From contig JAILWJ010000001.1 of NCBI GenBank assembly GCA_025699025.1, forward strand, positions 568,391 to 632,390: a stretch of DNA of 64,000 nucleotides. The letters are read 5' to 3'. The translations under genes were made by a program, and so were the position numbers. Below, piece by piece: positions 1 to 7,623 of the stretch (position 1 is the first letter of the stretch; the number at the start of each line of letters is the position of its first letter). Origin of the DNA: Nitrosarchaeum sp. (GTDB lineage Archaea > Thermoproteota > Nitrososphaeria > Nitrososphaerales > Nitrosopumilaceae). Under the pieces are notes generated by a model, which did not search any database, was not told where the DNA came from, and saw only the letters and a program-made list of their open reading frames with translations.

Positions 1-193
1 GCTCTTCCTTGTCAAAATCCATTGCCAGTGCCTTTCCGGCAGCAGAGGGTGCGATGATTCCAGAGTACGCCAAAAGGCTGTCACTCATGGTGGTTTTTCC
101 ATGGTCAACGTGTGCAATGACACCAAAGTTTCGGATTTGATCCTTGTTTTTGATAATCTTCAAAACCTCAGATGTCGACTTGAATTTTACCAT
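1..193 (-). CDS. fusA: Translation elongation factor EF-2, N-terminal fragment
   Basis: This is the first 64 codons of a gene that runs off the left edge of the window; translation starts at the ATG ending at 193. The P-loop is visible as AHVDHGKTT, followed by the switch-I-side residues of the translocase GTPase, with the segment [14 protein letters not shown] typical of archaeal and eukaryotic EF-2 rather than bacterial EF-G. EF-2 moves tRNA and mRNA through the ribosome using GTP and normally carries diphthamide near its C-terminus, which lies outside this window. It is partial only because the window ends. Confidence 0.93.
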   Translation of the reverse strand, partial: MVKFKSTSEVLKIIKNKDQIRNFGVIAHVDHGKTTMSDSLLAYSGIIAPSAAGKALAMDFDKEE

Positions 194-236
194 AATCGCA
201 AACCGAGTTATTCAGCTATTAAATCTTATGAGAAGA

Positions 237-1145
237 TCAGTAGATCATCTCATCACTTGCATTGCGGAGTTTTTTTGCCGAGACAAAATTACAATCCTTC
301 TGGTGTCTCTTTTTGGCTTCAAAAAGCGGGAGCAGTTGTGAAAAGTAGGTATAGTACAACACAGATGAGATCTTGTTTTTGGATGCAAAATATGGATGGA
401 TTACATTTAATCCAAGTTTTTTGAGATTTTTTGCCAATTGTGTATTGTGGGAATTTTTTTCTTCAAAAATTATTACAGTGTCATTCTTTTTTGCAGAGAA
501 AAGTTCCATGTGGGAGAACTGCTCGATTCTCTCATAATGTGCATCAAGCCCCAGAATCTCATAGAACTTTGCTGCGCAGTACATGGCCAGCGGATAGGTC
601 ATGGAATTGCCCAAGACAAAAATTCTTTGCGTGTATCTTGATTTTTTTGCATCGAGGTACGCCTTTTTGTATATCTTGGGGTTGTTTGGAATGGAGATGT
701 CCTTTACAAGAGATATGCACGTCAGCGCACTGTCCAGAAAACTAATGCTCCCGGCAGTAAAGACATCAGAGTTTGGGGATTGCAGATGGATTGTGCCGGT
801 GCATGCTTTGGCAAGGCGGCTGTCTGGATTGGAGGTGATTGCAATTGCCTTTTTGGATGATTTTGCGACTCTGATGTTTGAGACTGTCTTCCCAGATATT
901 GATACGAAATAGACTGTCTTGGTTTTGAAGAGATGCTTGTTTTTGAGCAAGTCAAGTGGGTCAAAGGACCTGACCCTAAAGTCTGAAAAGTATTCTGCAA
1001 GCATTGCAGACACTAGAGAGTCTCCGCTTCCGGTAAATATTGTATGTTCTTGTAGAGATTTAGGAATGGGTTTTTGTTTCTCAAACTGTCTTAGAAAGTA
1101 AAGCTGCTTCTCAATGTCACTCTCGTATGCATCGATTGTTCCCAT
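237..1145 (-). CDS. SIS-domain sugar-phosphate isomerase-like protein
   Basis: A protein of 302 residues when started at the ATG ending at 1145; an upstream ATG ending at 1214 would add 23 hydrophobic residues and fits less well. Two SIS (sugar isomerase) halves are seen: FTGSGDSLVSAMLAEYF and VSISGKTVSNI in the first, LGNSMTYPLAMYCAAKFYEI and ERIEQFSHMELF in the second. Double-SIS proteins of about 300 residues include archaeal phosphoglucose/phosphomannose isomerases and aminosugar isomerases; the sequence alone does not decide the substrate. Its start faces the MqnD-like gene, leaving 121 bp for divergent promoters. Confidence 0.7.
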   Translation of the reverse strand: MGTIDAYESDIEKQLYFLRQFEKQKPIPKSLQEHTIFTGSGDSLVSAMLAEYFSDFRVRSFDPLDLLKNKHLFKTKTVYFVSISGKTVSNIRVAKSSKKAIAITSNPDSRLAKACTGTIHLQSPNSDVFTAGSISFLDSALTCISLVKDISIPNNPKIYKKAYLDAKKSRYTQRIFVLGNSMTYPLAMYCAAKFYEILGLDAHYERIEQFSHMELFSAKKNDTVIIFEEKNSHNTQLAKNLKKLGLNVIHPYFASKNKISSVLYYTYFSQLLPLFEAKKRHQKDCNFVSAKKLRNASDEMIY

Positions 1146-1266
1146 GAATATCAAAACATTCTTGGCATATATTAGAAAAACTATTTTCCAAAAAACTTGC
1201 AAATTATTTTTCAAAAATTTGCAAAATCAAGTTTTGATATTTATTACCACGGTTGGCAGATCACAT

Positions 1267-2094
1267 ATGGAAGTTTCCGTAGGGCACACACCTGATTCAG
1301 ATGATGCGTTCATGTTTTATGGGATGTTTACAGGCAAAATAACATCGCCGGATTTTACGGTAAGACATGTAATTGAGGACATTGAGAACCTCAACAAAAA
1401 GGCGACCAGTCCTCAGCTGGATGTGACCGCAGTGTCAGTTCATGCATGCGCATACATTCCAGGATATACGATTCTGAGAAGCGGCGGAAGCTTTGGGATT
1501 GGATACGGTCCGATTGTCACTGCAAGAAAGCAAATGTCGCTAGATAAAATAAAAAAATCAAAGATTGCAATACCAGGAAAGATGACATCGGCATTTTTGC
1601 TGTTGCAGTTAATGATTGGAAAGTTTGACTATGTTGAGATGAACTTTAGCGACATCCCGCAAGCAGTAAAAGCAGGAAAGGTGGATGCGGGCCTTGTGAT
1701 TCACGAGACCCAGTTGTCATACGAGCAGGAAGGCAACCTCAAAATCCTAGATGTCGGGGAGTGGTGGCACAAGACAACCAACGGATTGCCCGTGCCACTT
1801 GGGATAAACGTCATGAAGACAAGCCTGGGCATGGATCTGATTTGCAAGTTTGACAGGTACCTGCAAGCATCAATCGAGTACGGGCTCGAACACCTAGATG
1901 ACGCGCTGGAGTACGCAATGCAGTACAGCAGGGGAAAGCCAAGGGAATTGATTGAAAAATTTGTCAAAATGTATGTAAACCACGTAACAGTGAACATGGG
2001 CGATAGGGGCGAGGAATCGATAAGAAAACTCTTTGAGATGGCAAGAGAAAAGGATCTAGTTCCCAGTTTCGAGATAAGCATTGCCACCAAGTAA
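1267..2094 (+). CDS. MqnD-like protein (MqnA/MqnD family), probable menaquinone biosynthesis
   Basis: A 275-residue protein from the ATG at 1267; a longer frame reaches back to 1114 but would run into the divergent SIS gene. The N-terminus (VGHTPDSDDAFMFYGMFTGK) corresponds to the SPCPNDTF..ALLTGK start of 1,4-dihydroxy-6-naphthoate synthase MqnD, and the periplasmic-binding-protein-like fold continues with ENLNKKATSPQLDVTAVSVHA and a G-P-I-V segment. MqnD-type enzymes convert cyclic dehypoxanthine futalosine in the futalosine route to menaquinone, the respiratory quinone of thaumarchaea. The MqnE-like radical SAM gene at 4942-6039 supports that role. MqnA and MqnD are related, so the exact step is inferred. 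Confidence 0.68.
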   Translation: MEVSVGHTPDSDDAFMFYGMFTGKITSPDFTVRHVIEDIENLNKKATSPQLDVTAVSVHACAYIPGYTILRSGGSFGIGYGPIVTARKQMSLDKIKKSKIAIPGKMTSAFLLLQLMIGKFDYVEMNFSDIPQAVKAGKVDAGLVIHETQLSYEQEGNLKILDVGEWWHKTTNGLPVPLGINVMKTSLGMDLICKFDRYLQASIEYGLEHLDDALEYAMQYSRGKPRELIEKFVKMYVNHVTVNMGDRGEESIRKLFEMAREKDLVPSFEISIATK

Positions 2095-2120
2095 TTATAA
2101 TACAAAAAATTTTCAAATTC

Positions 2121-2411
2121 ATGGGAGACGGTATTGGCGGACCAGTGATAGGATGTCTGTCCAACAATGCATTTGAGTTGCTTGTGACACATTTTCGCAA
2201 AGACAACAAAGAAGAATATGGAAAGACAGAGAGAATAATAATTGCAAAGATTGACGATCCTGACAATCCACAGTACTCAGAGCCATCAAAAGAGGATTTG
2301 GAGAGAGCACTAAAAGGCAAATTCGTTTCGTGCAATGTCCAGTACAGGGATTCCAAAACAGACGCATTGGTATGCAACGTGTTTGTGCAAAAGCCCCCCG
2401 AAGGATTTTAA
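2121..2411 (+). CDS. Conserved-looking hypothetical protein, 96 residues
   Basis: A soluble acidic protein from the ATG at 2121, 26 bp after the MqnD-like gene and probably co-transcribed with it. A glycine-rich start (MGDGIGGPVIG) is followed by an alpha/beta-looking region with the phrase IIIAKIDDPDNPQYSEPSKED. It has no signal peptide, membrane segment or cysteine pair motif. I do not recognise the family. Antisense frames over the same stretch look like shadows. Confidence 0.6.
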   Translation: MGDGIGGPVIGCLSNNAFELLVTHFRKDNKEEYGKTERIIIAKIDDPDNPQYSEPSKEDLERALKGKFVSCNVQYRDSKTDALVCNVFVQKPPEGF

Positions 2412-2499
2412 ACGTCAAGCAAGAGACAGACCAGTTTTAAAATAAAAAAAGAGAATATCTGAAAATAATTTAGTTCAAAATCAATCAAACGAAACTAGT

Positions 2500-2637
2500 C
2501 TAAAATGTTCTACTACGGTGTTTTGGTAAACATTCACGGCAATATACTGGTCTTCCGGGTTTTGGCTCGAAAGGAACTTCAGAATCTTTGCCGCAATCTG
2601 CGCATGTACATTTGTACATTTTTCTGTCTTCTGACAT
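2500..2637 (-). CDS. Small CxxC zinc-binding protein, 45 residues
   Basis: A 45-residue protein from the ATG ending at 2637. Cysteines at 10, 12, 15, 33 and 36 form a CTCADC knuckle and a CREC knuckle about 17 residues apart, with a basic KPGRPVYC segment between. The same architecture (CxxC, 17 residues, CxxC, then a basic tail) is found in widely distributed archaeal and candidate-phyla zinc-ribbon micro-proteins. Function is unknown; zinc binding and nucleic-acid contact are the usual guesses. It precedes tfb on the same strand by about 100 bp but is transcribed toward the MqnD operon. Confidence 0.72.
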   Translation of the reverse strand: MSEDRKMYKCTCADCGKDSEVPFEPKPGRPVYCRECLPKHRSRTF

Positions 2638-2744
2638 GATCTAGTAGGATTTACCAACTATAAGAAGCATCGGTATTTTCAAAAACATCATTATCTCAAA
2701 TGCCAAAAGACATCTCAAAAATTAAAACCAATAAACGATTCAGG

Positions 2745-3665
2745 TTAGATTTTCAGCTTTAGTGTCTCTTCTGCTTTTAATCCCTTGTATCGGTTTCTGA
2801 TGGTGACCTCGGTCACTCCAGCAGCCTCTGCAATGTCGCGCTGTGTAACAGAGACGCCGTTTTTCACACATGACAGGTATAGCGCGGATGCGGCAAGCCC
2901 CATTGGGTCCTTTCCTGCAGACTCTTCTCTCTTTTGTGCGTCTTGCAGCACTTTGATGGCATAGCGTTTTGTTTTTTCTGTAATCTCTAGTTTGCTTGAG
3001 ATTCTTGCAATGCACTGGATTGAATCCACCACGGGCATCTTTAGTTCCAGTTCATGGTGTAGCAACCTGTAACATCGCGCAATGTCTTTTCGTTTTACGT
3101 TTGCAGCATCGGCAACATCTTTTAGCGTCCTTGGAGTTTCCGTGTCTCTGCATGCGGCATACAGTGATGCTGCAATCATTGCAGAGATTGATCTTCCGCG
3201 AACTAGTTTTTTCTCCAGTGCCTTACGATAAATGTATGCTGCCTTTTCAAGAACGTTTGCAGATATTGCAACCTTGTCTTTTAGCTTGTTTAGCTCACCC
3301 AGTGCTTGTCTTAGGTTTCTATCAACAGGTTCATGAGCTTGGCTTCTGCTGTCCCATGTCCTCAGCCTTTCAATTGTGCTTCGCATAGATGTAGAGAGTG
3401 GTTTTCCTGATGCGTCCTTGTTCAGAGGATTGATGACGGTAGATAACCCCATGTCATGGATGGTAAGAGATGACGGTGCGCCGGTTCTTGCAGGATCAGA
3501 GCCGCCGTCTTTTTGAAAGGATCTCCATTCGGGACCTGACTCTTGTGATTTTTCAGAAAGAACATATCCGCACTTTGCACAAAACTGCTCGCCGGTTACC
3601 TCATCGGTAAGCAGTGAGTTTTTTCCGCAACGGAGACAATTTGAATTTGGTTGTAATAGGACCAT
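2745..3665 (-). CDS. tfb: Transcription initiation factor B (TFB)
   Basis: A 306-residue TFIIB homologue, the usual length. An N-terminal zinc ribbon uses C10, C13, C29 and C32 (CLRCG and CAKCG), followed by a B-reader/linker region with GPEWRSF and two cyclin-like repeats, the first about residues 110-200 (KAAYIYRKALEK, AASLYAACRD) and the second about 205-300 (AASALYLSC, TIRNRYK). TFB bridges TBP at the TATA box and RNA polymerase. It starts 9 bp after the alba gene on the same strand, so the two are likely one transcript. Thaumarchaea usually carry several TFBs; this is one complete copy with no missing zinc ligand. Confidence 0.97.
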   Translation of the reverse strand: MVLLQPNSNCLRCGKNSLLTDEVTGEQFCAKCGYVLSEKSQESGPEWRSFQKDGGSDPARTGAPSSLTIHDMGLSTVINPLNKDASGKPLSTSMRSTIERLRTWDSRSQAHEPVDRNLRQALGELNKLKDKVAISANVLEKAAYIYRKALEKKLVRGRSISAMIAASLYAACRDTETPRTLKDVADAANVKRKDIARCYRLLHHELELKMPVVDSIQCIARISSKLEITEKTKRYAIKVLQDAQKREESAGKDPMGLAASALYLSCVKNGVSVTQRDIAEAAGVTEVTIRNRYKGLKAEETLKLKI

Positions 3666-3674
3666 GATAACTAC

Positions 3675-3959
3675 CTACTTTGCGTTCCTCTTTATTGGAA
3701 TTTCAATTGTGGATACGTTTCTGTTTTTCCCATCAGATGAGACAAGAGACTCTGAGCCGATTTTTACATCACCTACAGAGTAGGCAGGCTTGGTTCTTTG
3801 CAAGACTATTTGCACCACATCTACTGCAGGTCCTATGCTTTGTCCCCTGGCCTTGATTGTGACTACAGGGATTGTAGATAATTGAATTATTGCCGAAGTA
3901 ACATAAGTCATCAATGGTTTTTTCCCAATGAATATAGTTTCAGTTGTATTGCTTAACAT
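3675..3959 (-). CDS. albA: Alba family chromatin protein
   Basis: A 94-residue Alba protein, the normal family length. The family signature is clear: TIFIGKKPLMTYV at residues 8-20 carries the paired lysines (K13, K14) that contact DNA or RNA and are acetylated in Sulfolobus, followed by KARGQSIGPAVDVVQI. The C-terminal beta hairpin ends in EIPIKRN. Alba dimers coat and bridge DNA and also bind RNA. The gene is the promoter-proximal member of an alba-tfb pair; a TATA-like TTTAAATA on the minus strand (about 3978-3987) lies just upstream of its ATG, consistent with a short leader. Confidence 0.95.
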   Translation of the reverse strand: MLSNTTETIFIGKKPLMTYVTSAIIQLSTIPVVTIKARGQSIGPAVDVVQIVLQRTKPAYSVGDVKIGSESLVSSDGKNRNVSTIEIPIKRNAK

Positions 3960-4089
3960 GAGGAGTTACCTTGTACCGCTTATTTAAACTGAGTATGAAG
4001 GGACATCCTGCCAAGCGCGGATTGCCATCCAATGCACAATCTCAAATCGGCAATGCCCCAACATGCTTAAGTCCCACAGAAGAGAGTCA

Positions 4090-4209
4090 ATGCAACGGCA
4101 TATGGACAAAGAATGGCTGAGGGTCAAAAGTGGCAGAAGCAAAGGTTGCAAGGACTGCATAAAACACAAATGTATACCAAGCAGCTGCATGTGTGATTGT
4201 CATAAATAA
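4090..4209 (+). CDS. Cysteine-rich micro-protein, 39 residues
   Basis: A short frame from the ATG at 4090 (or the ATG at 4102) in the otherwise empty 353-bp stretch between alba and the next gene. Residues C20, C23, C28, C33, C35 and C37 plus two histidines crowd the C-terminal half, ending CMCDCHK. The N-terminal half is basic with a Trp. The tail closely matches that of another small protein at 14981-15115 (CSCDCH), which argues that both are real metal-binding peptides. The antisense frame over this stretch has no recognisable pattern. Function is unknown. Confidence 0.5.
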   Translation: MQRHMDKEWLRVKSGRSKGCKDCIKHKCIPSSCMCDCHK

Positions 4210-4312
4210 TTCAAGATGAGATTTTGTTTTACCACAGTACAAATTCAGAACGCATCCAAAAGTTGCAGAAAATCCCTAATATAGGATAGAGGCAAACTAA
4301 CAGTGAAAACAG

Positions 4313-4594
4313 ATGGTTTTGGTAGACAAGAAAATCCTTTTGGGCGGAATTGCAATGTTGGCAGTGGGCGGAGCATTGCTTGGGTATCTAAACTCCACAG
4401 TTCCCGCAGGCCATGCTGGGATGACAGAGGAGGAAATGCTGGATCTGATGATAAGAGAGCAGGAAAACCAGAACATGAACACGCTTGCAGGAATTTTGTT
4501 CGGAGTCGGATTCCTGCTGGTGCTGATTAGTTTTGGAGCCAGAAGGAAAAACAGGGGCAGCCCAAAAAAACTAGAAGAAAAGCCAACAGAATGA
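4313..4594 (+). CDS. Small two-helix membrane protein
   Basis: A 93-residue protein from the ATG at 4313. Hydrophobic segment 1 (about residues 8-25, LLGGIAMLAVGGALLGYL) and segment 2 (about 59-77, LAGILFGVGFLLVLISFG) are separated by an acidic Met/Glu-rich loop (MTEEEMLDLMIREQEN) and followed by a basic tail (ARRKNRG), suggesting both ends on the cytoplasmic side. It is followed 39 bp later by the thiamine-binding-like gene. I know no family for it. Confidence 0.65.
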   Translation: MVLVDKKILLGGIAMLAVGGALLGYLNSTVPAGHAGMTEEEMLDLMIREQENQNMNTLAGILFGVGFLLVLISFGARRKNRGSPKKLEEKPTE

Positions 4595-4633
4595 GATTAA
4601 ACGTTTTAATCCCAAATTCATGGAAAAACAATA

Positions 4634-4945
4634 TTGATTCAGGCAGAGATTAGCATATACCCGATGGGAACAAGTTCAACAAGCGCAAGTTTTTACATTG
4701 CAAAAGCCATCGAGTCAATTCAAAAACTAGACGGAATAAGATACCAGATAAATCCAATGGGGACAGTTTTGGAATCAGAGAACATCGATGTCATTTACGA
4801 AGCATCAAAGAAGATGATGGAAGTTGTTCACAACCTAGGAGTAAACAGGGTCGAAGTTATCCTGAAGATAGATTCAAGAAAAGACAAGCAGACAAAGATG
4901 GAAGAAAAGATAGAATCCATCAAGAAACAAATGAGTCCAGATTAG
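4634..4945 (+). CDS. Thiamine-binding / MTH1187-YkoF family protein
   Basis: A 103-residue protein beginning at TTG 4634; the nearby ATG at 4620 is out of frame. The sequence has the DUF77 signature: an N-terminal strand (EISIYPMGTSSTSASFYIAK), then YQINPMGTVLES and the helix that ends HNLGVNRVEVILKID. Relatives form ferredoxin-like dimers that bind thiamine or its HMP moiety. A thiamine link is plausible, as thi4 also occurs in this window, but is inferred from family only. The last 4 bp overlap the convergent mqnE end. Confidence 0.72.
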   Translation: MIQAEISIYPMGTSSTSASFYIAKAIESIQKLDGIRYQINPMGTVLESENIDVIYEASKKMMEVVHNLGVNRVEVILKIDSRKDKQTKMEEKIESIKKQMSPD

Positions 4946-6039
4946 AAATTTTTCAAGATGTTAAAATAAGTGTCACGTTGTGCAGGCTTTCGTCCAATCT
5001 CCTTGACCATGGTAGCAAGCTCTTCAACAGATGATGCAGTAGGCTTGCCTGCGGCGCGGTAGACCTCTTCGGAGAATGCAGTTCCAACCAGATCACTTCC
5101 TCCGTTGGACAATGCAACTTGGGCAAGCTTTTTTCCGTATGCAACCCAGTATACCGATATGTTGTTTAGAACATTTGCAAGCATCAGTCGTGACAATGCA
5201 ATAACTCTCAGATCATAAACAGATGAGCACTCGTTGTTTACCAGGTGTTTTTGCTCCAGTTCGGTGTTATCAAGACTGAACTTGAGTGGAATCAAGGTGA
5301 TAAACCCGCCAGTCTTTTTTTGCAGTTCGCGGATTTTAATGAGATGATCAACAATGTGGGCGGGCTCTTCAATGTGGCCATAAAGCATGGTAACGTTACT
5401 TTTGATTCCAAGATTGTGGGCTTGCTCTACAGTGTTGAGCCATTCTTCCCCGCTGCATTTTCCGCGAGCAATCTTTCCACGGATGTCAGGATGGAACAGT
5501 TCTGCTCCACCTCCAGGCATTGAATCCAGACCCGCAGTTTTTAGTCTGGAAAGAACCTCCTTTACAGAATTTTTTGTCAGCTTTGAGAGGTAGAAAATCT
5601 CTGCGGCAGTAAGGGCCTTTATTTTTAATTCAGGGTGGTTCTTCTTGATTGCCCTCATCATGTCTTCATAGTAGTCCAAGGGCAGTTTTGGATGAAAGCC
5701 ACCAACAATGTGAACTTCGGTTGCACCCATGTTTTTGGCAATAGATACGCGTTGTTCGATTTGCTCAGGAGTCAGCGTATAAGCGTCATCTGCCCCCTCT
5801 TTTCTATAAAAGGCACACATTTGGCAGCTTGCAGCGCATACGTTTGTGTAGTTCATGTAGTATGATGCTGCAAACGTGACAGTATCCCCGACCAATTTCC
5901 GTCTACTAAGATCAGCGACGGCGCCAAGCATGTGCAGGTTATCGTAATTCATCAATTCCAATCCGTCATTATATGACAACTCTTCTCCAGCAATTGCTCG
6001 ATCTAATGCCTGAGAATCTCCGACTAGCTGTTCCAGCAT
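4942..6039 (-). CDS. mqnE: Aminofutalosine synthase-like radical SAM enzyme (MqnE/MqnC/CofH superfamily)
   Basis: A 365-residue radical SAM protein. The [4Fe-4S] motif is CxxxCxxC at C68, C72 and C75 (NYTNVCAASCQMCAF). Several segments favour MqnE over CofH or MqnC: HIVGGFHPKLPLDYYEDM, LDSMPGGGAELF, and the SNVTMLYGHIEEP / TGGFITLIPLKF stretch. MqnE joins 3-enolpyruvoylbenzoate to SAM to make aminofutalosine in the futalosine route to menaquinone. The MqnD-like gene lies 3 kb away, so this window holds two steps of the pathway. The N-terminus has no membrane segment and the enzyme should be cytoplasmic. MqnC remains the main alternative. Confidence 0.75.
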   Translation of the reverse strand: MLEQLVGDSQALDRAIAGEELSYNDGLELMNYDNLHMLGAVADLSRRKLVGDTVTFAASYYMNYTNVCAASCQMCAFYRKEGADDAYTLTPEQIEQRVSIAKNMGATEVHIVGGFHPKLPLDYYEDMMRAIKKNHPELKIKALTAAEIFYLSKLTKNSVKEVLSRLKTAGLDSMPGGGAELFHPDIRGKIARGKCSGEEWLNTVEQAHNLGIKSNVTMLYGHIEEPAHIVDHLIKIRELQKKTGGFITLIPLKFSLDNTELEQKHLVNNECSSVYDLRVIALSRLMLANVLNNISVYWVAYGKKLAQVALSNGGSDLVGTAFSEEVYRAAGKPTASSVEELATMVKEIGRKPAQRDTYFNILKNF

Positions 6040-6119
6040 GGATAGAGTCAGCCGTTAAAGGATATATTCCTTAACTGTAGGTCTCAAGAGATAAGTAGGC
6101 AGATGCGGTTAGAAAATAC

Positions 6120-6293
6120 ATGGTTCTGCCATTGGTTGATGAAAACAAGCCAAAATGCTACTATTGTCATCAAGGATTTGACAATATTGAAAAATTACGT
6201 GAGCATCAAAAGGCAGAGCATTCAGAATTTCTAGAGACGCATGAGAAAGACATCAAAAGGCAGCCTGCACCCGGCGATGTTACTGTATTTTAG
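6120..6293 (+). CDS. Single C2H2-type zinc-finger micro-protein, 57 residues
   Basis: A 57-residue frame from the ATG at 6120. It contains one C2H2-like finger: C13-x2-C16, then H29-x4-H34 (KCYYCHQGF followed by LREHQKAEH), with phenylalanine and leucine at the positions expected for the finger core. The remainder is charged. Single C2H2 proteins of this kind occur in archaea as putative nucleic-acid binders. Its last 14 bp overlap the end of the convergent TPR gene. Confidence 0.65.
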   Translation: MVLPLVDENKPKCYYCHQGFDNIEKLREHQKAEHSEFLETHEKDIKRQPAPGDVTVF

Positions 6294-6765
6294 ACTTTAT
6301 AGATTTTAGCAAGTCTTGAGCCATCTCTTTGCTAATTGATGCAAGATCATAATTTTCATCAATTGATAATGCTTTTTTGAAATGCTTCAAGGCACCTTCA
6401 ATGTCTCCGGTTTCCCCCAAAGAGAGACCTTTGTATGCCAATGCCATGGCAGATTTCTTGTCAACTTTCAAGGCATCATCATAGCACCGTATTGCCTCAG
6501 GATACTTTTCAAGTGTGTGCAAAGACGAGCCCTTGTTAATCAACGCGTCAACATGGTCGGGGTTAATTTTGAGGGCTTTGTCATACATTCTGATTGCTTG
6601 CCTGATGCGACCCAAGTTTTGAAGTGTGACCCCCTTGTCAATTATTGCATTGAGGTTTGATGGGTCTTTTTTTAGTGCCAAATCATACAGTTTCAGAGCA
6701 TCAAGATAGTTTCCATCTTCACATAGTTCATAGGCCTGAATCATCATGTCATCTATTTCTGCCAC
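6280..6765 (-). CDS. TPR-repeat protein, 161 residues
   Basis: A small soluble protein built of about four tetratricopeptide repeats. Repeat cores end in ALKKDPSNLNA, ALKINPDHVDA, ALKVDKKSAMA and ALSIDENYDLA, each about 34 residues after the previous, with W/Y-G-A positions conserved (NKGSSL, YKGLSLGETG). TPR solenoids are protein-protein scaffolds; there is no catalytic domain here. A second short TPR gene (6822-7049) lies just upstream on the same strand, and the pair could be co-transcribed. Confidence 0.82.
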   Translation of the reverse strand: MAEIDDMMIQAYELCEDGNYLDALKLYDLALKKDPSNLNAIIDKGVTLQNLGRIRQAIRMYDKALKINPDHVDALINKGSSLHTLEKYPEAIRCYDDALKVDKKSAMALAYKGLSLGETGDIEGALKHFKKALSIDENYDLASISKEMAQDLLKSIKSKIQ

Positions 6766-6821
6766 TATGTCATGAATAACAATTTGTCGATAATATAGAT
6801 TGACTATTTGTCAATGACAAA

Positions 6822-7049
6822 TCAAGATGCAAATTTGTCTCTGGGATCAATTTCAAGGGATTTGTTAAAGCACTCCAATGCCTCCTGGTATCTGCCAAGA
6901 CTTCGAAGAGCCACTCCTTTAAAGTTCCATATCTCAGGGTCATTTTGATTTAAAATAAGTGCCTGATCAAAGCATCCCAGCGCATCATCAAACTGTCCGT
7001 CTTTAAGAAATGACTTGCCTTTGGAAATCAGAGCATCAGTTTGTGTCAC
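6822..7049 (-). CDS. Short TPR-repeat protein, 75 residues
   Basis: Two TPR units fill this 75-residue protein (FDDALGCFDQALILNQNDPE and YQEALECFNKSLEIDPRD). It ends with a stop codon 57 bp before the next TPR gene. That gene is in a different frame and has its own ATG, so I treat the two as separate genes rather than one broken gene, although a recent split of a longer TPR protein cannot be excluded. Confidence 0.7.
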   Translation of the reverse strand: MTQTDALISKGKSFLKDGQFDDALGCFDQALILNQNDPEIWNFKGVALRSLGRYQEALECFNKSLEIDPRDKFAS

Positions 7050-7143
7050 ACAGATATTGTCCGTTCGCTTGTATTAAATTTGACAGATACTAAAGTACAA
7101 TAGAAGAGCCAGAATTAAACAGATTTTAATAAAAACCCTGAAA

Positions 7144-7157
7144 ATTTAAATGCATTT
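7144..7157. promoter_or_regulatory. Palindromic AT-rich promoter element before the Lrp gene
   Basis: Two overlapping perfect palindromes, ATTTAAAT (7144-7151) and AAATGCATTT (7148-7157), lie 18 bp before the ATG of the Lrp/AsnC gene. The first overlaps a TATA-like sequence and the second is the kind of dyad an Lrp dimer could bind, so autoregulation is an inference. The short distance to the ATG would leave little or no leader. Confidence 0.4.
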
Positions 7158-7175
7158 TTATCATTTAAAGAACAA

Positions 7176-7619
7176 ATGAATTTGGATGAAACAGACAAGA
7201 GAATTCTTAAAAATTTAATGGTTGATGCACGGCTTTCTGCAAGGCAACTTGCATTAAAGCTTGGCATGTCCACAGTTACTGTACTATCAAGAATAAAAAA
7301 GCTGGAAAAAGAGAAGATCATCAAAGGATATACTGCAATAATTGATCATGAAAAACTAGGGTACAACCTAACTGCGATTATCGAAATCATAGGCAAAAAA
7401 GACAAGATCATGGATATCGAAGCAGAGATAGCAAAGATAGAGAACGTTTGTGGGGTATATGACATCACAGGCAACACAGACACCCTAATCATAGCAAAAT
7501 TCAAAGAAAGAAACGAGTTAAGCGAGTTTGTCAAAGGGCTATCAGCCATACCCAATGTGGACAATACCATCACGCACGTAGTCCTAAATACAGCAAAAGA
7601 AGACTTTAGACTAACATAA
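7176..7619 (+). CDS. Lrp/AsnC family transcription regulator
   Basis: A full-length 147-residue Lrp/AsnC protein. Residues 1-55 form the winged helix (TDKRILKNLMVDARLSARQLA and TVTVLSRIKKLEKEKIIKGY), followed by a hinge and a RAM ligand-binding domain (about 65-140: NLTAIIEIIGK, GVYDITGNTDTLIIAKF, TITHVVLNTAKED). Such dimers or octamers bind amino acids or other small effectors and act as activators or repressors. The J-domain gene starts 4 bp after its stop and is probably in the same transcript. Confidence 0.93.
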   Translation: MNLDETDKRILKNLMVDARLSARQLALKLGMSTVTVLSRIKKLEKEKIIKGYTAIIDHEKLGYNLTAIIEIIGKKDKIMDIEAEIAKIENVCGVYDITGNTDTLIIAKFKERNELSEFVKGLSAIPNVDNTITHVVLNTAKEDFRLT

Positions 7620-7623
7620 CAAA

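Noticed and set aside
1701-2192. A 163-residue minus-strand frame overlapping the MqnD-like gene
   Set aside because: It is antisense to a well-supported family gene and shows no motif.
3984-4190. A 68-residue minus-strand frame in the alba upstream gap
   Set aside because: It is antisense to the Cys-rich micro-ORF and has no recognisable motif or start context; its Leu-rich text looks like shadow coding.
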